Assembly: GCF_009905725.1 (NCBI RefSeq)
Contig: NZ_JAAAKV010000009.1
Coordinates: 248,001-312,000, forward strand
Direction: 5' to 3'
Length of the DNA: 64,000 nt
DNA from: Emticicia sp. CRIBPO
GTDB taxonomy: Bacteria > Bacteroidota > Bacteroidia > Cytophagales > Spirosomataceae
Shown piece after piece: positions 27,265 to 37,401 of the stretch. Every line of letters begins with the position of its first letter. Positions within the stretch are counted from its first letter, which is position 1. The notes below the pieces were generated by a model. The model did no database searches. It was not told the DNA's origin and saw only the letters and a list, made by a program, of their open reading frames with translations. The position numbers and the translations under genes were made by a program.

Positions 27265-28995
27265 TCAGGGCCTGATGACAAATTTTGCAGTTTTTGTACC
27301 TGTGGAAGAGCGGCAAAATACCAGATAAATACCCAGGGGAGCACGAACTCCGTTTTTTGTCAGGTCCCAGGTCGCTTTACCTCCGTTTGAGGTCGTAGAA
27401 TACACCAGATTTCCACCCAGATCCGTAATCCTTACCTCCGTCTCATTTTCAAGACGATCTATCGTCAGAACACCCTGAAAATCAGTTTTGACAGGATTAG
27501 GGTACACAAGGATATCGCTTAAATCATCGCGACTGCCTGAAGCGTCTGACTGATATGAAACTACTCCTGAGCCTGTTTGCACAAAAACCTCACCTGATAA
27601 GGGGTGAACCGCCAGGTTCCGGATTTTACCGTCGGGCATCGGGCTGTTGAGTTCATTAAAGTAATCAATCTGCTCCTCTCCGCTTTCGTTGAAAAGGTAT
27701 AAGCCTTTTTCTGTTCCGATCCATTTCCGGTTGCCCTGATCAGAGACAATCGCCGGAACAACCTCGCGGATCAGCAATCGCTGATTTCCAAAAACAGGAT
27801 TAAAAGGTACCCTGGGATTGGTGACCGCTACATTGGAGGACTGAACCACTGAAACGCCGTTATCCGTCCCTATCCATACCTGCTGATTCTGATCAATCAC
27901 CAGCGAAACAGCGTTGCCTGGCAAACCATTTGAAATGCTGTATGTGTAAGAGGCCCCGCCTTTACTGACTACCAGGAAACGGCCGCTGATGTACCATTCA
28001 TTGCCGTAAGTATCTTTCTGAACGGCACTGACTCCTCCACCTGAGTAGGCTTTCCAGCTGTTATCTTCAAAGAAAAAATCACTGCTGCTCTGAAAAACAA
28101 CTTTATCATTGATCCTGGTCAGCAATCCGTCGCTGACAGGCAGACCTTCAGGGACATAACTTAGAAATGCCCCGGAAACATCCGAAAGAAGACCCCTGAC
28201 ACCATCTGAAATCCAATATTTACCGTTAGCATCCCTTCTTACCTGATTTACATAAGCCGGGTTTACGCCAGCCGGCAAAACGACCTGGTTTTCGAAAAGA
28301 GATTTCCGGCTTGAACTGAACCAGTTGCCGTAAAACAGGATATTGCTGGAAGCACCGAGAGAAGAGGCCAGGATATTGCCTGAGGAAGTTTTAACAAAAA
28401 GACTGTCTGCCGTACTTTTAAGACCGGCAATACCGGGACTTGAGCCGTTCGGTCCGAAATTACGGATCACTTCCCGGATGTAATCGTCATGAAGATCAAC
28501 CAGCAGGATAACCTGCCCGGTACTCAAATAAGCCTGGGATTCATTCACCACCACTGCTCCGAAACTTCTGCCTCCCTGAATAATTTCGGAGGTCTTAAAG
28601 TCATCTACATACTTCACACGGGTGATCAGCCCCTTTTCATCTGTTTCAGCCAGATCTATACCACCGTCCTGATAGCCTATAATCAACTTCCGTGGCACCG
28701 GAGCATACTCAAGGGTGGAGATAACACCCCCGTGCAGTCCCAGCTCCTTTCCGGGCTTCTTATAGGCCTTTGCCGACAGATCGTACGCAAAGAAACCGTT
28801 GACGGTAAAACAATACACCTGGTTACCCGCCAACGCCGCCCCCCTGGCATCGGTATAATTAAAATGAGTTCTCCATGTTTTGGTAGGTATCTGGCTAAAA
28901 ATATCCGTAGAAACACCACATAGCAACAAACCCAGCATAAAAAGCCGGGTTTTAAAGAAAAGAGAAATATAATTACAGCTTTTCGGCACTTTCAT
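27265..28995 (-). CDS. porZ: PorZ-like T9SS component with beta-propeller and type A sorting domain
   Basis: The likely start is ATG 28995 ([14 protein letters not shown]), giving a signal peptide ending at FSQ; a longer frame adds 17 charged residues. The mature N-terminus ([19 protein letters not shown]) and the following [13 protein letters not shown] and [13 protein letters not shown] match the PorZ beta-propeller, and [11 protein letters not shown] and [11 protein letters not shown] are two-component-regulator-type propeller blades. Residues ~490-576 are a T9SS type A CTD ([18 protein letters not shown]). In Porphyromonas, PorZ sits on the cell surface with the PorUVZ attachment complex and binds A-LPS. 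At 576 residues it is shorter than the ~780 of P. gingivalis PorZ. It overlaps the 3' end of tdk by 23 bases. Alternative: another propeller-type T9SS cargo. Confidence 0.68.
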   Translation of the reverse strand: MKVPKSCNYISLFFKTRLFMLGLLLCGVSTDIFSQIPTKTWRTHFNYTDARGAALAGNQVYCFTVNGFFAYDLSAKAYKKPGKELGLHGGVISTLEYAPVPRKLIIGYQDGGIDLAETDEKGLITRVKYVDDFKTSEIIQGGRSFGAVVVNESQAYLSTGQVILLVDLHDDYIREVIRNFGPNGSSPGIAGLKSTADSLFVKTSSGNILASSLGASSNILFYGNWFSSSRKSLFENQVVLPAGVNPAYVNQVRRDANGKYWISDGVRGLLSDVSGAFLSYVPEGLPVSDGLLTRINDKVVFQSSSDFFFEDNSWKAYSGGGVSAVQKDTYGNEWYISGRFLVVSKGGASYTYSISNGLPGNAVSLVIDQNQQVWIGTDNGVSVVQSSNVAVTNPRVPFNPVFGNQRLLIREVVPAIVSDQGNRKWIGTEKGLYLFNESGEEQIDYFNELNSPMPDGKIRNLAVHPLSGEVFVQTGSGVVSYQSDASGSRDDLSDILVYPNPVKTDFQGVLTIDRLENETEVRITDLGGNLVYSTTSNGGKATWDLTKNGVRAPLGIYLVFCRSSTGTKTAKFVIRP

Positions 28996-29569
28996 CTGGA
29001 AGATGGTAACATTTTCTGCATCTGGCTTCATAAGTATCCGCTTCACCGAGCATCACCTGGTTTCCGTTGCTCACTTTACGATAAGAATAATGGGCAATGT
29101 CTCCGCAAATCATACAAATAGCGTGTACTTTGGTTACATATTCGGCCACGGCCATCAGTCCGGGCATAGGACCAAAAGGCTTCCCGGTCGAATCCATGTC
29201 CAGACCGGCGATAATGACGCGTTTTCCCATGGCGGCCAGACTATTTGCTACATCAACGACGGCTTCGTCAAAAAATTGGGCCTCATCAATACCTACCACG
29301 TCACAATCGCCCGTGTAAAGCAGGATTTCGGTAGCAGCATTGATAGGTGTCGAACGAATGGCGTTCTGGTTGTGCGAAACAATGTCTTCTTCGTGATACC
29401 TGATATCTATGGAAGGTTTAAAAATCTCAACTTTTTGTTTGGCGATCTTCGCCCGGTTCAGTCTTCTGATCAGTTCTTCGGTTTTTCCCGAAAACATTGA
29501 GCCGCATATCACCTCGATCCATCCCATCCTGGAATCTTTACTTCTACCTCTTTTTGGCTCAATGAACAT
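28973..29569 (-). CDS. tdk: Thymidine kinase
   Basis: The start is ATG 29569 ([20 protein letters not shown]); the frame is open further upstream but lacks similarity. The 198-residue type II enzyme has the P-loop [15 protein letters not shown] (about 22-36), the Walker B/catalytic [12 protein letters not shown] (about 93-104), a lasso region and the structural zinc site C-x2-C (AICMICGD, about 151-154) plus C-x2-C (ARCRKCYH, about 187-190). It phosphorylates thymidine to dTMP in the salvage pathway. Its 3' end overlaps the start of porZ, so the two are likely cotranscribed. It is divergent from the hypothetical gene at 29671. Confidence 0.95.
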   Translation of the reverse strand: MFIEPKRGRSKDSRMGWIEVICGSMFSGKTEELIRRLNRAKIAKQKVEIFKPSIDIRYHEEDIVSHNQNAIRSTPINAATEILLYTGDCDVVGIDEAQFFDEAVVDVANSLAAMGKRVIIAGLDMDSTGKPFGPMPGLMAVAEYVTKVHAICMICGDIAHYSYRKVSNGNQVMLGEADTYEARCRKCYHLPDESAEKL

Positions 29570-29619
29570 TTTTTTATGATTTATTTCGTTTTGATAATAG
29601 TCTGGCAAAAAAGTTGCAA

Positions 29620-29627
29620 TAAATTTG
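29620..29627 (+). promoter_or_regulatory. Bacteroidota -7 element TAAATTTG
   Basis: Matches TAnnTTTG between the divergent tdk and hypothetical genes, about 44 bases before ATG 29671. TTTG at 29590-29593 is 26 bases upstream, slightly outside the usual spacing. Confidence 0.4.
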
Positions 29628-29670
29628 AAGCAAATTGTCCGACAGGGATACAAAAAAAACAAATTTAGAA

Positions 29671-30855
29671 ATGACCTACAAGTGGAATTTACAAGAAGCC
29701 GAAAATTATGCTAAAGCTTTTGCTGCTTTGTTAAGTGATGAGTACTTTAAAAACAAGTTGACGATCAATGGGGGTGAAATATTAAACCTGACTGAAAGCA
29801 AACAGCTTAATCTTCTGACCATCAGGGAGCTTTATGATAAGTGGCAAACTGAAACCGAAAGATTAAAAAGTCCTTATTTCGACTTTGAGCAATCGGAGGT
29901 TAAACAAGCCCTTGCTGATTTTATGAATGTATTGTCAAGGTTTATTCTTGTAAATAAAGACAATTTTATTCCCCTTCTGACAAAATCGACAAAAAAAACA
30001 CTCGAATTATATATTTCTCCGGTCAGTTTTTTTGAAAACCTGATGCGTGATCTTCCCGATTTCAAGCTTACTTCTGAATGGCTGAAAAACAACGGCCGTT
30101 TTTTCAAGGATTATGGCTGGGTTTTGTCAGAAATGCTTAACCGTCTCAGCGGCCTTCAGTTTGTTTACGCCAATCAGGCGATCGATTGGGTGAAGGAAAT
30201 CATTACGGATGATAAGATTGAGAACCATGAGAAAGCCCTCAGGGATTTCAGCCAGATATTACCACTTCCTTTTGGTTTCGGCTCAACACCAACGGCAGCC
30301 CCTGCTAAAAAAGGGAGTTCATTCTTCGATACCGATTTTTCAAACGATATACCTAAAATGCAGGAACAGGCCGCGGCATTACCGGAGCCTGTATTTCGTG
30401 AATTCCCGAAAATCGAACCCGCCGAGCCTGTCAGAAAATCAGCAGATGTGGTAGAAGTGGTAGCAGAGAAGTCTGTGACTGAAACGTTTGCCCCTACTCA
30501 GCCACCTGTGGAGCAGAGACTGAATGAAAAGCTGACGAATGAAAGCAAAACCATCAACGAGTCACTGACTGAAGGCCAGAATCATGGAGCTTCCCTGTCT
30601 GATTTTCACCAGAAACGCAAAATAGAGTCTATCAGCGGCTCCATCTCTCTAAACCAGCGATTCCTTTTTATCAATAATCTTTTTGAGGGCAAGTACGAAG
30701 TTTTCAACCAGGCGGTTAACGAACTGGAAGCCTGCAGCTCATTCACGGAAGCCAAAGAGCAGATGCTGAGAAACTACATGCCGAAGTTCAAATGGGACCT
30801 GAGAAGTGCAGAAGCAGAAGAGTTTTTCGATATTTTGAAAAGGAGATTTAATTGA
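29671..30855 (+). CDS. Conserved-looking hypothetical protein
   Basis: I choose ATG 29671 ([20 protein letters not shown]), twelve codons inside the longest frame. The 394-residue protein is cytoplasmic. An N-terminal helical region (1-200) is followed by a Pro/Ala/Glu-rich linker (about 205-300) and a C-terminal helical domain (about 305-394: [36 protein letters not shown]). The last part has the look of a small folding unit found at the ends of otherwise unrelated Bacteroidota proteins, but I cannot name it. A TAAATTTG element (29620-29627) lies upstream, and a strong bidirectional terminator separates it from recQ. Confidence 0.82.
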   Translation: MTYKWNLQEAENYAKAFAALLSDEYFKNKLTINGGEILNLTESKQLNLLTIRELYDKWQTETERLKSPYFDFEQSEVKQALADFMNVLSRFILVNKDNFIPLLTKSTKKTLELYISPVSFFENLMRDLPDFKLTSEWLKNNGRFFKDYGWVLSEMLNRLSGLQFVYANQAIDWVKEIITDDKIENHEKALRDFSQILPLPFGFGSTPTAAPAKKGSSFFDTDFSNDIPKMQEQAAALPEPVFREFPKIEPAEPVRKSADVVEVVAEKSVTETFAPTQPPVEQRLNEKLTNESKTINESLTEGQNHGASLSDFHQKRKIESISGSISLNQRFLFINNLFEGKYEVFNQAVNELEACSSFTEAKEQMLRNYMPKFKWDLRSAEAEEFFDILKRRFN

Positions 30856-30941
30856 TTTATATCCTCCGGCCTGAAGGCCTGGAGCAAAGAATATAGGGGT
30901 TTGCGGGCCTGAAGGATTATCATAAAACAATCTTATAAATA

Positions 30942-30971
30942 AAAAACTCCGGTATCGCTACCGGAGTTTTT
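30942..30971. terminator. Bidirectional terminator
   Basis: A perfect 13-bp stem, AAAAACTCCGGTA against TACCGGAGTTTTT with loop TCGC, has A and T flanks suitable for stopping both the + strand hypothetical and the - strand recQ transcripts. Confidence 0.9.
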
Positions 30972-31008
30972 CTTTATCCAACAAATTCACCTTTTTTCCT
31001 CTATCCAA

Positions 31009-33336
31009 TTAATTAGCCATTTCAGATAGGAACTTGATTCTCATCAATCTCAGTTCTTCTTCCGTGATTTCATCATCTCCTTCTTCGAATTCTTTCAAAG
31101 CCATTTTGATGTTATCAGAGTCAGACGTCATGAAATATTCGTAGATATCCTTCTGACGCTCTTTGTCAATCACCTGGTTGATATAATAGTCAAGGTTCAG
31201 TTTGGTGCCCGAGAAACAGATGTGTTCGATTTCTGTGAGCAACTCATCCGAACTCATGTCTTTTGACTCGGCAATTTCTTCCAGGTCAATTTTACGGTCT
31301 ATCTGCTGAATGATGAAAATCTTTGTTTTAGACTTGTTGACGGTTGATTTCACCAGAAGATCCTGGGTGGTTTCAATGTCATTGTCATCTACATATTTAT
31401 TGATCAGATCAAGGAAAGGCTTACCGAATTTCTGAACCTTACCCATGCCTACCCCATTTACCTGGGCTAGATCCTGCTGGGTAGACGGATAGGTAGTGGC
31501 CATTTCTTCCAATGAAGGATCCTGGAATACCACATATGGCGGAACATTTTTCTCTTTGGCTATTTTCTTTCTCAGGGCCTTGAGCAATTCCAGCAGGGCC
31601 TGGTCAGAAGCTCCACCGCCACCACTCGGGCCAGGGGACTGCTGCAGTTCATCATCACCGCTGCCTTCTGTCTCATCAAGGTTGTGATCTTCATATAGAG
31701 TCACCGGATAAGGGTCTTTCAGGAAGCTGAAGCCTTTCTCTGTTAACTTTACAACACCGTAATTATCAATGTCTTTATCAATGTATCCGAATACCTGCAA
31801 CTGACGAAGAACAGAAATCCATTTGTCTGTCGCGTCAATTTTCTTATCTGCATTCAGATCTGCTTTTGGTCTTGATACGGTGTTTCCCTCATCATCTTCT
31901 TCCTCATCATCGTCATCGTCTTTATCAGGCTTGGCGTTCAGGCTGAAGAACTTCAGTCCTTTTCCGAACTCCTCCAGCTTGTCATGACCATAACTGCTGA
32001 TATAGGCATTGTCTTTGGTATTGGCCGTAAGAATATCCGCAATGTGCGTAAGCGGGAACCTCTGATCTGTTTTCAGGATGGTATTGAGAGCCAGTGCAAT
32101 TTCTTCTTCCCCTCTGAAAGTCTTGGTCGGTTTGTTACAGTTATCACAGAAACCACAGTTTTTCTCCATGTGTTCCCCGAAATAACTCAGCAACTGACGT
32201 CTTCTGCAGACTCCGAGACTTGAATAAGAGACCATTTCCATCAGCAGGGCTTTGGCGTTGTCTCTCTCTGTTACGTTTTTATCTTTATTGAATTTTTCCA
32301 GCTTAGTGATGTCATCCAGGGCATAGAACATCAGGCAGTTTCCTTCCAGTCCGTCGCGGCCTCCACGACCGGTTTCCTGGTAGTATCCTTCCAATGACTT
32401 GGGAGCATCATAGTGAACCACAAAACGGACATCCGGCTTATCAATGCCCATTCCGAAAGCAATAGTGGCTACCACTACGTCACAGTCCTCGTTCAGGAAC
32501 GCATCCTGGTTTTTCATCCTCACATCCGAATCAAGACCTGCGTGATAAGGCAGGGCCTTAAAACCGTTGATGTTCAGCAATTCGGCTATTTCTTCAACTT
32601 TCTTTCTGCTCAGACAATAGATGATCCCCGATTTACCTTTATTCTGAGAAACAAACTTGATCAGTTGTTTTTTGGCATTTTGTTTGGGTCTTACCTCATA
32701 ATAAAGGTTAGCTCTGTTGAACGAGGTCTTATAAAGCACCGAATCATCCATATTCAGATTTTTCTGAATATCAAGCTGCACTTTAGGCGTTGCCGTAGCC
32801 GTCAGGGCGATGATAGGCAGTCGCTCATCGATGCTTTCAATGATGCTTCTGATCTTGCGGTATTCCGGTCTGAAATCGTGGCCCCATTCAGAGATACAGT
32901 GGGCTTCATCAACGGCTACAAATGAGATTTTCGCTTTTTTAAGGAAAATAAGATTCTCTTCTTTAGTCAGCGATTCGGGGGCAATATAAAGCAACTTACA
33001 GGTACCGCTCAGAACGTCGTTCTTCACACGGTTCATTTCAGTTTTATTCAGCGTAGAGTTCAGGAACTGGGCATTTATTCCGAAAGCTGTCATCTGATCC
33101 ACCTGGTTTTTCATCAGGGCGATCAGCGGGGAAATCACGATGGATGTTCCGTCCAATACAGTGGCAGGAAGCTGGTAACACAAAGATTTCCCCGCTCCTG
33201 TCGGCATAATAACGAAGGTGTTATTTCCTGAAACAATACTTTTGATGATCTTTTCCTGTTCTCCTCTGAAATTATCAAATCCAAAAATATCTTTCAGGTT
33301 TTTCCGTAGTTCTATTTCAATTGACTCGTCAATCAT
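31009..33336 (-). CDS. recQ: ATP-dependent DNA helicase RecQ
   Basis: The 775-residue protein has the helicase core with Walker A FVIMPTGAGKS (41-51), the DEAH box VAVDEAHCISEWGHDFRPEY (about 137-156), motif III ALTATATPKV, and motif VI QETGRGGRDG. A zinc-binding RQC region follows (CRRRQLLSYFGE, CGFCDNC), then a winged-helix part, an acidic linker with DKDDDDDEEEDDEGN (about 473-488) and an HRDC domain (about 575-665, LLELLKALRKKIAKEK). RecQ unwinds 3'-to-5' and works in recombination and fork repair. The acidic linker and the ~100-residue helical tail after HRDC make it longer than E. coli RecQ (~610). It is divergent from kdsD. Confidence 0.96.
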   Translation of the reverse strand: MIDESIEIELRKNLKDIFGFDNFRGEQEKIIKSIVSGNNTFVIMPTGAGKSLCYQLPATVLDGTSIVISPLIALMKNQVDQMTAFGINAQFLNSTLNKTEMNRVKNDVLSGTCKLLYIAPESLTKEENLIFLKKAKISFVAVDEAHCISEWGHDFRPEYRKIRSIIESIDERLPIIALTATATPKVQLDIQKNLNMDDSVLYKTSFNRANLYYEVRPKQNAKKQLIKFVSQNKGKSGIIYCLSRKKVEEIAELLNINGFKALPYHAGLDSDVRMKNQDAFLNEDCDVVVATIAFGMGIDKPDVRFVVHYDAPKSLEGYYQETGRGGRDGLEGNCLMFYALDDITKLEKFNKDKNVTERDNAKALLMEMVSYSSLGVCRRRQLLSYFGEHMEKNCGFCDNCNKPTKTFRGEEEIALALNTILKTDQRFPLTHIADILTANTKDNAYISSYGHDKLEEFGKGLKFFSLNAKPDKDDDDDEEEDDEGNTVSRPKADLNADKKIDATDKWISVLRQLQVFGYIDKDIDNYGVVKLTEKGFSFLKDPYPVTLYEDHNLDETEGSGDDELQQSPGPSGGGGASDQALLELLKALRKKIAKEKNVPPYVVFQDPSLEEMATTYPSTQQDLAQVNGVGMGKVQKFGKPFLDLINKYVDDNDIETTQDLLVKSTVNKSKTKIFIIQQIDRKIDLEEIAESKDMSSDELLTEIEHICFSGTKLNLDYYINQVIDKERQKDIYEYFMTSDSDNIKMALKEFEEGDDEITEEELRLMRIKFLSEMAN

Positions 33337-33499
33337 AATTGATTATGTAAAGCATTGGAATAAAAAGGACAATACTAATAAGTATGTCTTTCTTACTATT
33401 TCTTTGCTAATATACTAAAAAATGTTTTGTTGCCTCTCCTAAAAAATAAAAAAATATATCTTCCTAAACGCAAATTTAGTTTCACAAAAAAGAAGTAAT

Positions 33500-33507
33500 T
33501 ACTTTTG
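33500..33507 (+). promoter_or_regulatory. Promoter -7 element TACTTTTG of kdsD
   Basis: Exact TAnnTTTG match. Transcription should start near 33514, which excludes the TTG at 33505 as start codon of kdsD and favours GTG 33529. A near-match TTTA lies about 21 bases upstream. Confidence 0.55.
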
Positions 33508-33528
33508 TGTAAAATCAAAATTTTAAAT

Positions 33529-34503
33529 GTGGAGACGAATTTAGAAAAAAAAATAATTTCAATAGCCAAAAAAGTTTTAACAGATGAATCCGAGGCAATT
33601 AAATCTTTAATAAATACAATTGACAAAGATTTTGAATCCTGCGTGGAATCAATTCTTCAATCCACCGGCAAACTCGTTATCACAGGAATAGGTAAAAGTG
33701 CCATTATCGGGCAAAAGATTGTCGCCACAATGAATTCCACAGGCCAGCAGGCGGTTTTTATGCATGCAAGCGATGCACTACACGGAGATCTTGGCATCAT
33801 AAATCCTGAGGATCATGTACTTATCATCTCAAAAAGCGGGGATACTCCCGAAATAAAAGTGCTTGTCCCGCTGATCCACCGTACCGGAAATGTACTAATT
33901 GCAATGGTTTCAAATACTTCTTCTTTTTTAGCCACACAGTCCAGATTTGTGCTTAATGCCCATGTTGAAAAAGAGGCGTGCCCGCTCAATCTGGCTCCGA
34001 CAACCTCTACTACCGCAGCCCTGGCCATGGGCGATGCCCTGGCGGTTTGTCTGCTTGAAGCCCGGAATTTTACAAAAAGAGATTTTGCGAAGTTTCACCC
34101 CGGCGGCAGCCTCGGCAAAAAATTATATCTGAAAGTTAAAGACATTTATCCCAATAACGCTGTTCCTTTTGTACGTAAAGAAACCGGGATCATGGATGTC
34201 ATCATAGAAATGACTTCCAAAAGACTCGGGGCCACCTCAGTACTGGACGAAAATGACGAACTGATCGGAATCATCACTGACGGTGACCTTCGACGAATGC
34301 TCAACAATTCCTCCGACTTCTCCGGACTCACTGCCGCTGATGTCATGAACACCAGCCCCAAAACGATAGAAGCTTCTGAATATGCCGTCAATGCCCTCAC
34401 TATGATGCAGGATAAAAGCATTACACAACTGGTGGTAACAGAGCATAAAAAACTACTGGGTTTTGTACATTTACATGATTTATTAAAAGAAGGCCTGATT
34501 TGA
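33529..34503 (+). CDS. kdsD: KpsF/GutQ-type arabinose-5-phosphate isomerase
   Basis: The start is taken as GTG 33529 (then ETNLEKKIISIAKKVL); an in-frame TTG at 33505 lies within the promoter. The 324-residue enzyme has an SIS sugar isomerase domain (about 35-170: GKLVITGIGKSAIIGQKI, HGDLGIINPEDHVLIIS, SKSGDTPEI), the link FHPGGSLGKKL, and two CBS domains (about 195-320: GIITDGDLRRML, MQDKSITQLVV). It converts ribulose-5-phosphate to arabinose-5-phosphate, the first step of Kdo synthesis for LPS. It is divergent from recQ and followed by its own terminator. Confidence 0.92.
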   Translation: METNLEKKIISIAKKVLTDESEAIKSLINTIDKDFESCVESILQSTGKLVITGIGKSAIIGQKIVATMNSTGQQAVFMHASDALHGDLGIINPEDHVLIISKSGDTPEIKVLVPLIHRTGNVLIAMVSNTSSFLATQSRFVLNAHVEKEACPLNLAPTTSTTAALAMGDALAVCLLEARNFTKRDFAKFHPGGSLGKKLYLKVKDIYPNNAVPFVRKETGIMDVIIEMTSKRLGATSVLDENDELIGIITDGDLRRMLNNSSDFSGLTAADVMNTSPKTIEASEYAVNALTMMQDKSITQLVVTEHKKLLGFVHLHDLLKEGLI

Positions 34504-34508
34504 CCATG

Positions 34509-34534
34509 AAACCGGGCGTTTGATCCGGTTTTTT
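34509..34534 (+). terminator. Rho-independent terminator after kdsD
   Basis: AACCGG pairs with CCGGTT around a ten-base loop, followed by TTTT. Confidence 0.7.
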
Positions 34535-34569
34535 AGGCTCAGAATCATTTATTTTCAATTGTTAAGCAT

Positions 34570-36162
34570 ATGAAAGAAGTTGATTTTTTAGTGGTTGGTT
34601 CGGGAATTGCCGGACTAAGTTTTGCTCTCAAAGCGGCCCAGAAAGGTAAAGTGCTGGTACTCACCAAAGTCAATGCCGACGAAACCAACACCAAATATGC
34701 CCAGGGTGGCATTGCGGCGGTTTTTGATCCTGATACCGACACCTTCGAAAAACATATCAATGATACCCTGATTGCCGGAGACGGACTTTGTGATAAAAAA
34801 ATCGTGGAGATCGTCGTCAAGGAAGGCCCTGACAGAATCCAGGAACTGATAGATTACGGTGCGAATTTCGACAAGGAGCTGTCGGGAGAATATAACCTGA
34901 CGCGGGAAGGCGGTCATTCTGAAAAACGCATTCTCCACTATAAAGACATCACCGGCTGGGAAATTGAAAGGGCACTGCTCGACCAGGTAAGCAAAAATCC
35001 TAATATTGAGATACTTACGCATTATTTTGCGGTAGAAATCATCACCCAGCACCACCTGGGTAAGGAAGTCACCCGCGAAACGCCTGATATCACCTGCTAC
35101 GGCATCTATGCCCTGAATGTCAATACGGGTAAGGTAGACACGATCTTGTCCAAAATGACACTGATGGCCACCGGTGGTGCCGGGCACATTTATGCCTCTA
35201 CCACCAACCCTGTTATTGCTACCGGTGACGGCATAGCGATGGTTTACAGGGCCAAAGGCAAGGTCAGGGATATGGAAATGATGCAGTTTCACCCTACATC
35301 GCTGCACAATCCGGGTTCGTTCCCGAGCTTCCTGATCACCGAAGCCGTGAGAGGAGAAGGTGGGGTGCTGAGAAACAAAGCCGGGGTGGAATTCATGTAT
35401 GAGTATGACGAGCGTGGCTCACTGGCCCCTCGTGACATTGTGGCGAGGTCTATTGATGCGGAAATGAAAAAGACGGGGGAAGAATTTGTTTATCTGGACA
35501 TTACACATAAACCTAAAGAGCTGATCCTTGAGCATTTCCCAACCATTTACCAGAAATGCCTCAGCATCGGGATAGATATTACCAAAGACAAAATCCCTGT
35601 AACGCCGGCCGCCCATTATTTGTGCGGGGGTATCATGGTCGATGACTTCGGCAGATCCTCCATCCAAAATCTTTTTGCCTGCGGCGAGTGCTCTTCCACA
35701 GGCTTACACGGAGCTAACCGACTGGCATCCAACTCATTACTGGAAGCAGCAGTATTCGGCAGCAGGATCTCGGATATCGCCCTGGAAGTCATTGAAAGTA
35801 TCACTTTTGAACATGATGTACCTGAATGGAATGAATTCGGCACCCTGCAATCAAACGAAGAGGTATTGGTGACGCACAACCTGCGGGAACTGCAACGCAT
35901 GATGTCTGATTACGTGGGGATTGTGAGATCTGATTTCAGACTTGACAGGGCTCAGAGGCGTCTGCAACTGATCAAAAACGAAACGGAGGAATTTTATAAG
36001 AAGACCAAGCTGTCTGTTAAATTGTGTGAGCTGAGAAACCTGATCCAATGTGCCGAAATGGTGATCAAATGTGCCATGCTGAGGAAAGAGAGCAGAGGTC
36101 TGCACTACACCACGGACTATCCTTACAAACTCGGAGGAAAACCTGAGCATTCGATTATTTGA
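34570..36162 (+). CDS. nadB: L-aspartate oxidase
   Basis: The 530-residue flavoprotein starts with the FAD dinucleotide fold VVGSGIAGLSFALKAAQ (about 8-24), then TKYAQGGIAAVFD (about 43), the substrate region EGGHSEKRILH (about 117), MQFHPTSLHNPG (about 238) and the active-site arginine region RGEGGVLRN (about 263), and ends with the helical succinate dehydrogenase-type C-terminal domain. It oxidises L-aspartate to iminoaspartate, which NadA condenses to quinolinate for NAD synthesis. nadA and nadC are not adjacent. The start ATG follows a short spacer after the kdsD terminator. Confidence 0.94.
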   Translation: MKEVDFLVVGSGIAGLSFALKAAQKGKVLVLTKVNADETNTKYAQGGIAAVFDPDTDTFEKHINDTLIAGDGLCDKKIVEIVVKEGPDRIQELIDYGANFDKELSGEYNLTREGGHSEKRILHYKDITGWEIERALLDQVSKNPNIEILTHYFAVEIITQHHLGKEVTRETPDITCYGIYALNVNTGKVDTILSKMTLMATGGAGHIYASTTNPVIATGDGIAMVYRAKGKVRDMEMMQFHPTSLHNPGSFPSFLITEAVRGEGGVLRNKAGVEFMYEYDERGSLAPRDIVARSIDAEMKKTGEEFVYLDITHKPKELILEHFPTIYQKCLSIGIDITKDKIPVTPAAHYLCGGIMVDDFGRSSIQNLFACGECSSTGLHGANRLASNSLLEAAVFGSRISDIALEVIESITFEHDVPEWNEFGTLQSNEEVLVTHNLRELQRMMSDYVGIVRSDFRLDRAQRRLQLIKNETEEFYKKTKLSVKLCELRNLIQCAEMVIKCAMLRKESRGLHYTTDYPYKLGGKPEHSII

Positions 36163-36221
36163 AGGAGAAAGAAAAAAGAAGTACGGCGAGGGCAGACATC
36201 TGTTTCGTATATTGGGTATTC

Positions 36222-36305
36222 ATTGAGAACTTCATTCATTGAAGCATTGAAAACTCTCTAAATCAGAAATCACAATTTCCTATTGAGACATTCATTCATT
36301 GAGCA
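36222..36305 (+). repeat. Short imperfect direct repeat pair
   Basis: ATTGAGAACTTCATTCATTG (36222 on) and ATTGAGACATTCATTCATTG (36282 on) are near-identical and exactly 60 bases apart, in the gap after nadB. Only two units exist, so it is not a CRISPR. Confidence 0.5.
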
Positions 36306-36321
36306 CTCAAAATTATTAAAT

Positions 36322-36360
36322 AAAAGCGTGCTCTTCAGATGATCTGAAGAGCACGCTTTT
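36322..36360. terminator. Strong bidirectional terminator between nadB and the TIM-barrel gene
   Basis: A near-perfect palindrome, AAAAGCGTGCTCTTCAGAT against ATCTGAAGAGCACGCTTTT with a one-base centre, sits between convergent genes and has A/T flanks on both sides. Confidence 0.85.
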
Positions 36361-36364
36361 ATTT

Positions 36365-37321
36365 TTATGAGGCGGCCATGGCTTTGGCCACCGATGCTTT
36401 CATTTTATCCAATCCTATTTTAGCGGCGTCATATGCGGGCATTTTCCAGTATTCTTTATTGAAAAGCTCCAGAGAAAGTACAATCGGGGAGTTTTTATCA
36501 TTCAGGTCCTTCAGAATCTGGTTGAGCGGGGCTACGCCGTCGCCGGGAAAGACCCTGTGGCTGTCATTGATGGTTGCTTTCGGAGGATCAGCCGGGTAAT
36601 CGTTCATATGGAACATTTCTATGCATTTCCCGTTGATCATTTTCAGGCTGTTGAAGTCCGAACCACCTTTGTAAATATGATAAACATCAGGCAGGATAAT
36701 GGCATTCGGCTCGCCGCTTTCTGACGCAACGTAAAGGGCTTCGCCAAAACGGTGGAGATTGGCTGAGAAGCCCCATACTTCCAATTGCGGCTTTACTCCC
36801 ATTTCTGTTCCGAGTTTAAGCAGGGCGGCGTATCTTTCCGCGGCCTTCATCAGGTCGAGGCCAGGCTGATTGGTAGCCCCCATGGGTGGTGCCGCTATGC
36901 GTTTGCACCCTATTTCCGCCAGCATGCCCATTTCTCTTTTGTTTTGTTCCATGGCCAGGGCCCTTTCTGCAGGGTCGTCCACAATCCACTTCGAAAAACC
37001 CATGCCGTCTTCTATCACGATTCCCAGGTCAGAAGCCAGTTTTTTGATATCTTTGAGACTACCTCCTTTTTTCACGTATTCTTCCACTGTGCTCACCCAG
37101 ACTTCAATGCCGTCGTAACCGGCTTTTGCGGCTGTTTCAATCTCTCCTACCAGCCCAAGCTTTTGCTCCCTGATGGTAGCGGTATTTAACGAATACGTGA
37201 AATTATGCTTGGCTTTTTTAGCCGGGGCAGCCATTAATTCAGTGACTCCGGTGGTAAGCCCGGCCCCGAACAGGAAAGAGGATTTCAGAATATTCCTCCT
37301 GGAGGTAGTGTTTTCTTTCAT
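36365..37321 (-). CDS. Tat-exported sugar phosphate isomerase/epimerase-like TIM-barrel protein
   Basis: The 318-residue protein starts with a twin-arginine signal (TTSRRNILKSSFLFGAG) ending near AAPAKK. The mature part is an AP endonuclease 2-type TIM barrel, as in xylose isomerase-like epimerases: TAAKAGYDGIEVWVSTVEEY (about 63-82), KPQLEVWGFSANLH (about 173), ILPDVYHIYKGG (about 206) and EMFHMNDYPADPP (about 233), which hold the usual metal-binding Glu, Asp and His residues. Its substrate is a sugar or cyclitol not predictable from sequence. Export by Tat suggests folding with a metal in the cytoplasm and action in the periplasm. Confidence 0.87.
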   Translation of the reverse strand: MKENTTSRRNILKSSFLFGAGLTTGVTELMAAPAKKAKHNFTYSLNTATIREQKLGLVGEIETAAKAGYDGIEVWVSTVEEYVKKGGSLKDIKKLASDLGIVIEDGMGFSKWIVDDPAERALAMEQNKREMGMLAEIGCKRIAAPPMGATNQPGLDLMKAAERYAALLKLGTEMGVKPQLEVWGFSANLHRFGEALYVASESGEPNAIILPDVYHIYKGGSDFNSLKMINGKCIEMFHMNDYPADPPKATINDSHRVFPGDGVAPLNQILKDLNDKNSPIVLSLELFNKEYWKMPAYDAAKIGLDKMKASVAKAMAAS

Positions 37322-37401
37322 TTTTTATGGTTGAATTAGACAGTAAATATATAACAAATGACATGTATAACCAACGGGCTGCCAGCTAAAAGGCATAAAA
37401 A

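Noticed and set aside
33505-33528. TTG start for kdsD
   Set aside because: The codon lies inside the -7 promoter element, so it would not be in the mRNA.
36222-36305. Repeats after nadB as a CRISPR
   Set aside because: Only two imperfect short units, with no spacers or cas genes nearby.
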